DNA from: Streptomyces sulphureus DSM 40104
GTDB lineage: Bacteria > Actinomycetota > Actinomycetes > Streptomycetales > Streptomycetaceae
Length of the DNA: 53,237 nt
Direction: 5' to 3'
Assembly (NCBI RefSeq): GCF_000381025.1
Contig: NZ_KB905832.1
Span: forward strand, 1-53,237
Of the stretch, positions 41,050 through 48,507 are shown piece by piece. Every line of letters begins with the position of its first letter. The stretch's first letter is position 1. The translations under genes and the position numbers were made by a program. The notes under the pieces were generated by a model. It made no database searches and was not told where the DNA came from. It saw only the letters and a program-made list of their open reading frames with translations.

Positions 41050-41889
41050 TCAGTCCTCGGTGCCGACCGCGACCGGGACGCCGATGAGGGAGCCGTACTC
41101 GGTCCAGGAGCCGTCGTAGTTCTTGACGTTGGGCTGGCCGAGCAGCTCGTGCAGGACGAACCAGGTGTGCGCGGAACGCTCGCCGATCCTGCAGTACGCG
41201 ATGGTGTCCTTGCCGAGGTCGACGCCTGCGTCCTCGTAGAGCTCCTTCAGCTCCTCGTCGGACTTGAAGGTGCCGTCGTCGTTGGCCGACTTCGACCACG
41301 GGATGTTCCGCGCCGAGGGCACGTGGCCCGGACGCTGCGACTGCTCCTGGGGCAGGTGCGCCGGCGCGAGCAGCTTGCCGCTGAACTCGTCGGGCGAGCG
41401 GACGTCGACCAGGTTCTTGCTGCCGATGGCGTCGACGACCTCGTCGCGGAAGGCGCGGATCGAGGAGTCCTGCGGCTGCGCCCTGTACTGGGTGGCCGGG
41501 CGCTCGGGCACCTCGGCGACGAGGTTGCGCGAGTCGAGCTCCCACTTCTTGCGGCCGCCGTCGAGGAGCCTCACGTCCTCGTGCCCGTAGAGCTTGAAGT
41601 ACCAGTAGGCGTAGGCCGCGAACCAGTTGTTGTTGCCGCCGTAGAGGACGACGGTGTCGTCGTTGGCGATGCCCTTGGCGGAGAGGAGCTTCTCGAAGCC
41701 GGCCTGGTCGACGAAGTCGCGGCGGACCGGGTCCTGGAGGTCCTGCTTCCAGTCGATCCGGACGGCGTTCTTGATGTGGTTCTTGTCGTAGGCGGAGGTG
41801 TCCTCGTCCACCTCGACGAGGACGGTCTTCGGGTCGTCGAGGCGCGCCTCGACCCAGTCGGCGTCTACGAGGACCTCGCTGCGGCTCAT
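41050..41889 (-). CDS. cysA: thiosulfate sulfurtransferase (CysA/SseA-type rhodanese)
   Basis: 279 aa, two rhodanese domains. The C-terminal active-site loop is CRIGERS with the persulfide Cys; the N-terminal domain is inactive, as usual. It transfers sulfur from thiosulfate to thiol acceptors. ATG 41889 has AGGAGA upstream. A Cys-containing leader peptide gene precedes it at 42198, so expression may follow cysteine supply. Confidence 0.93.
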   Translation of the reverse strand: MSRSEVLVDADWVEARLDDPKTVLVEVDEDTSAYDKNHIKNAVRIDWKQDLQDPVRRDFVDQAGFEKLLSAKGIANDDTVVLYGGNNNWFAAYAYWYFKLYGHEDVRLLDGGRKKWELDSRNLVAEVPERPATQYRAQPQDSSIRAFRDEVVDAIGSKNLVDVRSPDEFSGKLLAPAHLPQEQSQRPGHVPSARNIPWSKSANDDGTFKSDEELKELYEDAGVDLGKDTIAYCRIGERSAHTWFVLHELLGQPNVKNYDGSWTEYGSLIGVPVAVGTED

Positions 41890-42114
41890 GCTGTCTCCTG
41901 AGGGCTTGACGGGATGGAGCGGTGGAGCCCGCCGCCGTCTCGGGCGACGGGATGCGCAGCCGGACGGGCCCGCACGGTCGTGGGTGCGACGGACCGCCCG
42001 GACACGCCGGGTACGGGATCGACGCCGCTTCCGCACGACATCACACCGGTCGCAGACCCGCCCGCTCCCGGACGTGGACTGCGAGGGGCTGCGCGCGCGG
42101 CCGGCTGCGGCCGA

Positions 42115-42198
42115 TCAGCGGGCCGCGGAACAGAGCATGGCGGCGACGCGGCAGAGATCGACCGCCCGTCGTTTGGTGAGGTCCGCCTGTGGCTTCAT
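42115..42198 (-). CDS. Cys-containing leader peptide of the sulfurtransferase operon
   Basis: 27 aa: MKPQADLTKRRAVDLCRVAA then MLCSAAR. It matches the actinobacterial putative leader peptide family with an RR.(V/I)DLCRV..xLC core found ahead of sulfur-metabolism genes. It ends 225 bp upstream of the sulfurtransferase start. The two Cys codons would stall ribosomes when Cys-tRNA is scarce, which could switch G/C-rich hairpins in the downstream leader (42060-42120). Confidence 0.8.
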   Translation of the reverse strand: MKPQADLTKRRAVDLCRVAAMLCSAAR

Positions 42199-42405
42199 GC
42201 CCCCGATCGTAAGGAGGGAGCGGGGACCGTGTCACCGGCGATCCGGATGGTGAGAATCTTTTGACCGGGATTTGAGATTCGGGTGCTTGTCGGGGTGCGA
42301 TGCCGGGGTCTGCGTGGGGCGTCCGGGGGCTCCTGGCCCTGGTATCCGGACGGGGTGTCTCGCGCAGTGGGACGTCGCGGTGGGGGGGTGCCTCTTTGTC
42401 TTTCG

Positions 42406-43608
42406 TCAAGTGAGGCGAGGCGTTCGGGGTTTGTAGAAGGTGCCGTTGCGGAGCATCGCGAAGAGCACGTTGATGCGTTGTCGGGCCAGGCGGAGAAGCG
42501 CTTGGGTGTGGGTTTTTCCTCGGGCCCGGCATTTGTCGTAGTAGGTGCGGGAGGCGGGATCGTGCAGGGCGGCGAACGCGGAGAGGAACATGGCGCGTTT
42601 CAGGACGCGGTTGCCGCCTCTGGGTGCGTGTTCGCCGTGGATCGAGGTGCCGGACGACTTGGTGGTTGGGGCGAGGCCGGCGTAGGAGGCGAGGTGGGCG
42701 GCGGAGGGGAAGCTGGTGCCGTCGCCGACGGTGACCAGCAGGGTTGCGGCGGTCCTGACCGCGACCCCCGGTAGCGAGGTCAGGACCTTGGAAAGAGGGT
42801 GTTGTTCCAGCAGGGCGCTGATCTGTGTTTCCGTGGCGCGGCGTTGGTCGTGAACGGCGCCGAGCGAGCGGGCCAGCGACGGGATCACGATGTCCAAGGT
42901 GCCGGTGCCCGGGACCACGACGGTCTGCTCGTTCAGTGCGTCGAAGACGTCGTCGATCAGCCGGGTCGCCATGCGTGGGGCCTTGGGCCGGATCAGCTCT
43001 ACAAGTCTGCGGCGTCCGGCCTTTCGCAGGGCTGCCGGGGAGCCGTAGCGTTCCAGCAGCCAGGTCACGGCCTGATGATCGGGCCGGGGGCCGAGGACTC
43101 GTTCGAGGCTGGGGTGGAACTGGGTGAGCAGGCCGCGGATCCGGTTGCTGGTGCGGGTGGCTTCGGCGGCGAGGTCTTGGTCGAAGCCGGTCAGCACGGT
43201 CAGCTCGGCGGTGATCTCGTCGGTGACCTCCAGCGAGCGCAGGGTGTGGGGCATGGTCCGGGCGGCGTCCGCGATCACGGCCGCGTCGCGGGCGTCGGTC
43301 TTGGCCTCGCCGGGGTAGAGGTCGGCGATCCGCCGCATCGACAGGCCCGGCAGATAGGCGACCGTGCAGCCCGCGTCGCGGGCGACGGTGAGCGGGAGGG
43401 CGCCGATCGAGGCGGGCTGGTCCACGATTACCAGGACAGTGCCGAACTTGTCGCGGAGCTTGTCGAAGACGGCCCGCAGCTTCGGTTCGGTGTTGGGCAG
43501 TTGCTTGTCGAAGACCTTCTTGCCGGCCGGGGTGAGCCCGTGGCCGAGGTGAGCCGTCTTGCCGACATCCAGGCCCAGGAAGACGCCTATCTCGTCGCGG
43601 TCGTTCAA
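42406..43608 (-). CDS. IS110-family transposase (DEDD, bridge-RNA type)
   Basis: 400 aa from TTG 43608, chosen because GGGAGG precedes it and the domain starts there (MNDRDEIGVFLGLDVGKTAH). The RuvC-like acidic residues are Asp14 (GLDVGK), Asp63 (IVDQP), and Asp105/Asp108 (KTDARDA). The C-terminal Tnp domain has SLPGVAVRTAATLLVTVGD and APRGGNRVLKRAMFLSAF with the nucleophile-type Ser. It looks intact, so the element may be active. It lies immediately beside the CRISPR array. Confidence 0.94.
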   Translation of the reverse strand: MNDRDEIGVFLGLDVGKTAHLGHGLTPAGKKVFDKQLPNTEPKLRAVFDKLRDKFGTVLVIVDQPASIGALPLTVARDAGCTVAYLPGLSMRRIADLYPGEAKTDARDAAVIADAARTMPHTLRSLEVTDEITAELTVLTGFDQDLAAEATRTSNRIRGLLTQFHPSLERVLGPRPDHQAVTWLLERYGSPAALRKAGRRRLVELIRPKAPRMATRLIDDVFDALNEQTVVVPGTGTLDIVIPSLARSLGAVHDQRRATETQISALLEQHPLSKVLTSLPGVAVRTAATLLVTVGDGTSFPSAAHLASYAGLAPTTKSSGTSIHGEHAPRGGNRVLKRAMFLSAFAALHDPASRTYYDKCRARGKTHTQALLRLARQRINVLFAMLRNGTFYKPRTPRLT

Positions 43609-43639
43609 GCCGTCCTCCCGAACGGGATCGTGCGGTGCT

Positions 43640-43860
43640 GGCCCGGGCGTTGGCGTCGTGCGCGCATCCACGTTATGCAGACCTGCCGCCCGCGTAGTGC
43701 CGGGCGTTGCGCTCGGCGGGGCGGTAGTCGGACCTCTCATCAGCGTCTCCAACGGCGCCTCTCGGGCCCGGTGGCACCACCCCCCAGGTCATCGGTTCGA
43801 CAGGGGGGAACAGCCATGCCGGGCCCGGAAGCCAGCAGCCCTCTTGCAGGACCGCATAGA
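43640..43860 (-). ncRNA. candidate IS110 bridge RNA region
   Basis: The ~290 bp upstream of the transposase start hold no gene but contain nested structure. CCCCCC (43780-43785) and GGGGGG (43803-43808) form a stem around a 17-base loop. Outside it, CGGGCCCGGTGGC (43763-43775) can pair with GCCATGCCGGGCCCG (from 43813). IS110-subgroup elements encode their bridge RNA in this 5' noncoding end. The guide loops were not matched to the element ends or target by eye. Confidence 0.4.
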
Positions 43861-43912
43861 AGATAACGAGGGGGCGCCGTTTGGGTCGGCTCACGTCGGG
43901 TGCTTGCTGGGC

Positions 43913-44246
43913 GGGGTCATCCCCGCACGCGCGGGGAGCACCTCCACGGGGTCCACGGGCGGGTTGTGGGTGTGGGACCACCCCCGCACGCGCGGGGAGC
44001 ACATGGCGCTGGCGGAGTACCGAGAGCTGTACTGGGGACCACCCCCGCACGCGCGGGGAGCACTCCACTCGGCGCCGGGGGCAGACCGCGGCGGCGGGAC
44101 CACCCCCGCACGCGCGGGGAGCACGAGCGCGGCGACGAAGCTGCCCCCCGGGGCTGGGGACCACCCCCGCACGCGCGGGGAGCACCTGGTCTGGGCGAGC
44201 GGTACGCCCATGGCCAGGGGACCACCCCCGCACGCGCGGGGAGCAC
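43913..44246 (-). CRISPR. type I-E CRISPR array, 6 repeats and 5 spacers
   Basis: Repeats of 29 bp lie at 43913, 43974, 44035, 44096, 44157 and 44218, with five spacers of exactly 32 bp, a constant 61-bp period. Five repeats are identical. Read on the minus strand each starts GTGCTCCCCGCGCG and ends GGGGGTGGTCCC, the type I-E (E. coli-like) pattern. The leftmost repeat has three changes in its GGGACCAC end, marking the leader-distal end. Transcription should therefore run right to left. No cas gene is in the window. Confidence 0.96.
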
Positions 44247-44439
44247 CCTCCGTGACCTGCGCGTTCATCGGTCGGGAAGCCGATCCCAAGCAACTTCCGC
44301 AGAATCCGGCAATATGCACACAGAGGACAGAAGCCCACCTTCCTCCCGGCGCAAGCAGTTCACCCAGCCCGCTGCCACGACCAACTCTGCCCCGACGACG
44401 AAGAGTTCACGCAGTAGCCGACCCGGCCCACCAACCGTC
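44247..44439 (-). promoter_or_regulatory. CRISPR leader region
   Basis: The 193 bp to the right of the array contain no gene. Repeat degeneracy at the other end makes this the leader side. It includes an A/T-richer patch (GCATATTGCC on the minus strand, near 44310) that may hold the array promoter. Confidence 0.5.
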
Positions 44440-45180
44440 CTACCCCGTGAACTTCACGTCCTTGCCGCTGAGGGTCACGACGATGCCCTCCTCGGTGGGG
44501 CGGGCCTCCTCCAGCTTGAGTTCGGAGGGGAGGGCGTCGAAGTCCCAGTCGTCGTCGATCCGGTCGCGGACGAGGCGGTCGAGGACGCCCTTGGCCATGC
44601 CGAGCGGGCCCTCGCCCTTTATCTCGTCGGCGTTGAGGCGGACGGTGTGCTTGTCCTTTATCGTCGCCGAACTGATCACCGTCACGGAGCCGACCACCGG
44701 GACCTTCTTGGTGATCTTCACCTTCTCTGGGTCGTCCTTGCCCGCCCAGGCGACGCTTGTGCCCTCGCCGGCGGCGGAGGAGAGGGCGTCGTACTTGATG
44801 AGTGCCTTGCCGCGGGCGCGGTCCGCCGTCACCTCGCTGAAGTCGCCGTTGGTGCGGACCTGTTCGCCGTGGACGTCGACCTTGGAGATGGTGATCTTGC
44901 GGTCGCCCGCCCCCGTCGTGAGCCCCTTGAGCTCGAAATCGACGTCGCCGAACTCTCGGGAGGCGAGCTGCGTGAGGAAGGGGAATCCGTTGATGGAGAC
45001 GGACGTGTCGACGTTGCCCTCGACCGACTTGTGCCCCTCGATCTGCTCCTGGACCTTGTCGGCAGCCTCGTCCTCGGCGAGGTTCACCGCCAGGCGGTCG
45101 GCCCCGACGGCGAGTCCTGCCAGGACCACGAGGACGACGAGGACTATGCGAAGTGCGCGCATCGCGGTTGCTTCCCCCAT
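44440..45180 (-). CDS. LmeA-like (DUF2993) phospholipid-binding protein
   Basis: 246 aa. An N-terminal membrane anchor or signal (RIVLVVLVVLAGLAVGADRL) precedes a DUF2993 domain, seen in SINGFPFLTQLASREFGDVDFELKGL. Mycobacterial LmeA binds phosphoinositides during lipoglycan synthesis. The ATG six codons in (45162), with GGGGAAG upstream, is an equally good start. Confidence 0.87.
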   Translation of the reverse strand: MGEATAMRALRIVLVVLVVLAGLAVGADRLAVNLAEDEAADKVQEQIEGHKSVEGNVDTSVSINGFPFLTQLASREFGDVDFELKGLTTGAGDRKITISKVDVHGEQVRTNGDFSEVTADRARGKALIKYDALSSAAGEGTSVAWAGKDDPEKVKITKKVPVVGSVTVISSATIKDKHTVRLNADEIKGEGPLGMAKGVLDRLVRDRIDDDWDFDALPSELKLEEARPTEEGIVVTLSGKDVKFTG

Positions 45181-45271
45181 ACTCTCGGCTGCCGCGAGCG
45201 TAACCGAGCCGGCGGACGCGCGGGTCAGGGAGCTGATGACACCGCGCGACGCTCCCCGGTCGGCCGAGCGC

Positions 45272-46147
45272 TCAGCCGAGCACGGAGCCGAGGAAGTGCG
45301 CTACGGGCGCAGCACAGGCGAGTGGCAGCGCCACCCCCGCCGTCATGTGGACGAACCGCGACGGGAAGTCGTAGCTCGCCACCCGCAGCCCGAGGAGCGC
45401 GGCGACCCCCACCGCGAACCCGAGCGCCGCACCGGGCGCCCCCATCCCCGTCAGCTCACCGATGCCCCAGCCGGCGGCCGCACCGGCGAGGAGGGCGACC
45501 GGAATCCCGGCGACCCCCGGCACCACGGCACGCACAACCGCCGTGCCCGCTACGGCGATCACCGTGACGACGACGGTGTCCCGCGGAGCGAGCAGGTATC
45601 CGGAGGCGAGCAGGGTGACGACGGTCGCAGTGCAGTCGGCCGTGAGCGCGTAGAGGCGTTCGTCGGGCCCCGACCGGTCGCGCAGCCGTGCGGCGAGCGC
45701 GAGGAGCAGCCACACGCCGAGCGTCCCGAGGATGACGAGCGGTGCCCGTTCGGCACCGGCGAGGAGCAGCCCGCCGTCCGCGACGAGCGCGGAGAGGAAG
45801 ACGAGCGCGATCCCCTGCCGCGCCGGCCACATCCCGTTGAGCCGGTACCAGCCGGCCGCGGTCACGGCCTGGAGCAGCACGACGGCGACGGCGAGCGCGG
45901 GCAGGCCCGGCTGCGCCCCCGCGGCGAGCAGCGCCGCGAGCCCGGCGGTGCACAGCGCCGACGCGATGCCCGGCGCGATCAGCGGCGAGCCGGGCGCCCC
46001 CGGCGCACGCGTCGCGACGTGGCGTCCGCCCGAACGCGGTTGCGGCGGCGCGGCGTCGGGGGTCGCGTCCGGCGCCTGCGGCGCGGTGACCGCGCTCTGC
46101 GGCCCGCCCTCGGGCGGGAGCGGTCCGGGATGCGGGTGACCGGTCAT
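45272..46147 (-). CDS. hypothetical membrane protein
   Basis: 291 aa. A Pro/Gly-rich cytosolic start of ~45 residues is followed by eight or nine hydrophobic helices. I do not recognise a transporter motif. It overlaps the MoaD-like gene by ATGA, and its ribosome site GGAGGT falls on the Gly-Gly codons of that gene, so translation is tightly coupled. A role with a MoaD/ThiS sulfur carrier is possible but not shown. Confidence 0.72.
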   Translation of the reverse strand: MTGHPHPGPLPPEGGPQSAVTAPQAPDATPDAAPPQPRSGGRHVATRAPGAPGSPLIAPGIASALCTAGLAALLAAGAQPGLPALAVAVVLLQAVTAAGWYRLNGMWPARQGIALVFLSALVADGGLLLAGAERAPLVILGTLGVWLLLALAARLRDRSGPDERLYALTADCTATVVTLLASGYLLAPRDTVVVTVIAVAGTAVVRAVVPGVAGIPVALLAGAAAGWGIGELTGMGAPGAALGFAVGVAALLGLRVASYDFPSRFVHMTAGVALPLACAAPVAHFLGSVLG

Positions 46148-46410
46148 CGGGCACCTCCGGCGAACGGCGGGAGGACCTCTACGGTGCTGCCCTCGCGCAG
46201 CTCGACGCTGTCGTGCGGGCGGGCGCCCACCTGCTCCCCGTCGACCAGGAACGAGCAGCGCAGCAGCACCCGCGCGAACTCCGGCCGGTCGCTGCGGTGG
46301 GCGCGGGCGCCGTCGAGCGCGGCGGCCAGCGTCGCCGCCTCGTACCGCTCCTCCGCGGTGCCGGCGGCGGCCTTCGCCGCCGCCCAGTAGCGGATCGTGC
46401 CGCTCGGCAT
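46144..46410 (-). CDS. MoaD/ThiS-family sulfur carrier-like protein with a two-residue C-terminal extension
   Basis: 88 aa beta-grasp protein. TIRYWAAAKAAAGTAEE at the start and VEVLPPFAGGAR at the end fit the MoaD family used in molybdopterin synthesis. Normal carriers must end in Gly-Gly for adenylation, but here Ala-Arg follows, so the protein would need trimming or is not a carrier. The extension arises where the gene overlaps its neighbour. No moaE or moeB is adjacent. Confidence 0.83.
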   Translation of the reverse strand: MPSGTIRYWAAAKAAAGTAEERYEAATLAAALDGARAHRSDRPEFARVLLRCSFLVDGEQVGARPHDSVELREGSTVEVLPPFAGGAR

Positions 46411-46431
46411 GGTCGTCCCTCTCAGTCCGTC

Positions 46432-47376
46432 TCAGTCCGTGTGGTTGCCCGGGGCCGCGTCGGTGCGCGGGCGCCCATCATGGCCCCTCCGCGACGCGGC
46501 CGCCGCATCCGCCCGGGATCCCGCTGCTGTGTGCAGCGTCGTCCACTCCCCGATGCGGTGCAGGAGCGGGGCGGACGCCGCGTTCTCCGCGTGGCCGAAG
46601 TCCGGTTCGATCCACAGTTCCGTGTGGTCCGGGGAGGCGGCCTCCGCGAGGGAGCAGGGGTGGTCGAGCGGGAAGTAGGGGTCGCGGTCGCCGTGGACGA
46701 GGAGCAGCGGGGTCGGCGCGACGAGCGGGGCCGCGGCGACGGGCGGGAGCGGCACGGGGTTCCAGTCGCCGGCGCGGACGCGAGTCCCTAGTCCGTATCG
46801 TGAGAAGAGCCGGCCCAGTGGGTGCTGGATGGCGAAGTGGAGCCGTCGCATCGAGGGGGTGCCGCGGTAGTACCAGCGAGCGGGGGCGCTCACGGCGACG
46901 ACGGCGTCCGCGCCCGTGCGCTCGTCGGCGCCCACGAGAGCCCCGTGGCGCAGCACCACCGAACCGCCCATCGAGAAGCCCACGGTCGCCACCCTCTCGT
47001 GGCCGAGCTCGCGGGCCCAGGCGACGGCCGCTGCGAGGTCGTGGACCTCCAGGTCGCCGACGGTGGAGCGGCCGCCGGAGCGCCCGTGGCCCCGGAAGGA
47101 GAACGTGACGACCGAGGCGTACCGGGAGAGCAGCCGAGCGGCCCGTGCCAGAGCGGGACGGTCGAGGGCGCCGGTGAAGCCGTGCGCGAGGACGAGCGCG
47201 GGTGGCGCGTGCACGTGGTCCGCGCGGTCGAAGTACGCGGCCTCGAGGTCGACACCGTCCGCGGTGACGAGCCGGCGTCGGAGGTGCGGAGGCGGTGCGG
47301 AGGGCGGCAAGTCGCCACGCTCCGTGGCCGGTTCGCTGCGAAGGCGATCGATCTCACACTCGGCTGCGTCGTCCAT
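46432..47376 (-). CDS. alpha/beta hydrolase
   Basis: 314 aa. Catalytic Ser is in GFSMGG, Asp in HGDRDPYF and His in FGHAEN; the oxyanion HGFTG motif is present. The C-terminal 25 residues are low-complexity Arg/Ala. Substrate unknown (ester or peptide-like). ATG 47376 lies just below a TTCTGC/GCAGAA dyad (47385-47399) that could serve as operator. It is divergent from glnR. Confidence 0.87.
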   Translation of the reverse strand: MDDAAECEIDRLRSEPATERGDLPPSAPPPHLRRRLVTADGVDLEAAYFDRADHVHAPPALVLAHGFTGALDRPALARAARLLSRYASVVTFSFRGHGRSGGRSTVGDLEVHDLAAAVAWARELGHERVATVGFSMGGSVVLRHGALVGADERTGADAVVAVSAPARWYYRGTPSMRRLHFAIQHPLGRLFSRYGLGTRVRAGDWNPVPLPPVAAAPLVAPTPLLLVHGDRDPYFPLDHPCSLAEAASPDHTELWIEPDFGHAENAASAPLLHRIGEWTTLHTAAGSRADAAAASRRGHDGRPRTDAAPGNHTD

Positions 47377-47397
47377 GTCCGCTATTCTGCTCGGCAG

Positions 47398-47431
47398 AAG
47401 GACTCGGGCAGCGTCGCCCCCGGGTCCTTTT
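47398..47431 (+). terminator. terminator-like hairpin upstream of glnR
   Basis: AAGGACTCGGG (47398-47408) pairs with CCCGGGTCCTT (47419-47429) with one mismatch, followed by further T residues. It lies between the divergent hydrolase and glnR genes and reads as a plus-strand intrinsic terminator. A second perfect hairpin, CCGGGAGGA-GGC-TCCTCCCGG, follows at 47439-47459. Confidence 0.5.
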
Positions 47432-47481
47432 GTGCTTTCCGGGAGGAGGCTCCTCCCGGGCGGTACCGCGCCGAAGCGGCA

Positions 47482-47487
47482 TAAAAT
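47482..47487 (+). promoter_or_regulatory. candidate glnR -10 element
   Basis: TAAAAT is the most A/T-rich hexamer in the gap and fits TANNNT. It would start an mRNA with a ~180-base leader before ATG 47675. No clear -35 is seen. Confidence 0.4.
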
Positions 47488-47674
47488 GGACGCCGGTTCA
47501 CCTGCGCCCCGTGAGCGGCGACGAGTACGAAGCAGTGCAGCCGAACCCCAGATTTCCGCCTGGGCGGCCCCTCTCAGAGGGGGCCGGGGAAGGGACCCCG
47601 ATGGGCAAGCGAAACGCATCGACCCGCGACCGCAGGACCGCACACCATACGAGCCACGGGGAGGGCGCCCGCGC

Positions 47675-48484
47675 ATGAGTTCGCTGCTGCTCCTTACCAA
47701 CGCCGTCCAGCCGTCCACCGAGGTCCTCCCCGCACTGGGCCTGCTGCTGCACAACGTCCGCGTCGTGCCCGCCGAGGGCCCCGCGCTCGTCGACGCCCCC
47801 GAATCCGATGTGATCCTCGTCGACGGCAGGCGGGACCTTCCGCAGGTGCGGTCGCTCTGCCAGCTCCTGCGCTCCACGGGCCCGGGCAGTCCGCTGCTGC
47901 TGATCGTCACCGAGGGCGGTCTCGCCGCCGTCACGGCGGAGTGGGGCGTCGACGACGTCCTGCTCGACACGGCGGGCCCCGCCGAGGTGGAGGCGAGGCT
48001 CCGGCTGGCGATGGGCCGCAGACAGATCGCCGTCGACGAGGGGCCGACCGAGATCCGCAACGGCGACCTCTCCGTCGACGAGGCCACCTACAGCGCCAAG
48101 CTCAAGGGCCGCACCCTCGACCTCACCTTCAAGGAGTTCGAGCTCCTGAAGTACCTCGCCCAGCACCCGGGGCGGGTCTTCACGCGCGCCCAACTGCTCC
48201 AGGAGGTCTGGGGGTACGACTACTTCGGCGGCACCCGTACCGTCGACGTCCACGTGCGACGGCTTCGCGCCAAACTCGGGCCCGAACACGAGTCGCTCAT
48301 CGGTACGGTGCGCAACGTCGGGTACCGCTTCGTCACACCCGAGAAGGGGGAGAAGGCGGCGGGCCGGCGGTCGGCGGCCGGCGGCGGAACGGTCGCGGAG
48401 GCTGCGACGCAGCTCGCGAAGGAGGCCGTCGAGGAGGCGGCGCCGGACGCCGAACAGGCGCCCGCACGCAGGGCGAAGGGATGA
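47675..48484 (+). CDS. glnR: global nitrogen regulator GlnR
   Basis: 269 aa. The sequence is close to Streptomyces GlnR throughout. It has an atypical OmpR-type receiver (Asp50 in VILVDGRRD kept, but the acidic pocket is otherwise lost) and a winged-helix DNA-binding domain (RTLDLTFKEFELLKYLAQHP, then GTRTVDVHVRRLRAKLG). GlnR is an orphan regulator controlling glutamine synthetase, ammonium transport and nitrite genes. The C-terminal tail is Ala/Glu-rich and variable. Confidence 0.95.
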   Translation: MSSLLLLTNAVQPSTEVLPALGLLLHNVRVVPAEGPALVDAPESDVILVDGRRDLPQVRSLCQLLRSTGPGSPLLLIVTEGGLAAVTAEWGVDDVLLDTAGPAEVEARLRLAMGRRQIAVDEGPTEIRNGDLSVDEATYSAKLKGRTLDLTFKEFELLKYLAQHPGRVFTRAQLLQEVWGYDYFGGTRTVDVHVRRLRAKLGPEHESLIGTVRNVGYRFVTPEKGEKAAGRRSAAGGGTVAEAATQLAKEAVEEAAPDAEQAPARRAKG

Positions 48485-48495
48485 CGCATCCCGCG

Positions 48496-48501
48496 TAGAC
48501 T
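48496..48501 (+). promoter_or_regulatory. candidate -10 of the LacI-family gene (leaderless)
   Basis: TAGACT fits TANNNT and ends six bases before GTG 48508, so the transcript would begin at the start codon; no ribosome site precedes the GTG. Confidence 0.5.
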
Positions 48502-48507
48502 GGCCGA

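Larger units (their letters stand above)
42290..43897 (-). mobile_element. IS110-family insertion sequence (boundaries tentative)
   Basis: The element includes the transposase gene and its noncoding flanks. The only hint of borders is a 9-bp direct repeat, GGGTGCTTG, at 42281-42289 and 43898-43906, which would give an element of ~1.6 kb, normal for IS110. IS110 elements have no long terminal inverted repeats, so exact ends cannot be read from one copy. The right border would fall only ~7-15 bp from the terminal CRISPR repeat. Confidence 0.5.

Noticed and set aside
43673..44338. Long open frames on both strands across the CRISPR array, giving repeated Arg/Gly/Pro peptides
   Set aside because: The regularity comes from the 61-bp repeat-spacer period; there is no ribosome site and no conserved protein feature.
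42406..46147. cas genes near the CRISPR array
   Set aside because: All genes on both sides (IS110 transposase, DUF2993, membrane protein, MoaD-like) are accounted for and none has Cas motifs.
47486..47674. In-frame 63-codon N-terminal extension of GlnR from ATG 47486
   Set aside because: The extension is Arg/Pro-rich, unlike any response regulator, and the GlnR family starts at MSSLLLLTNA.
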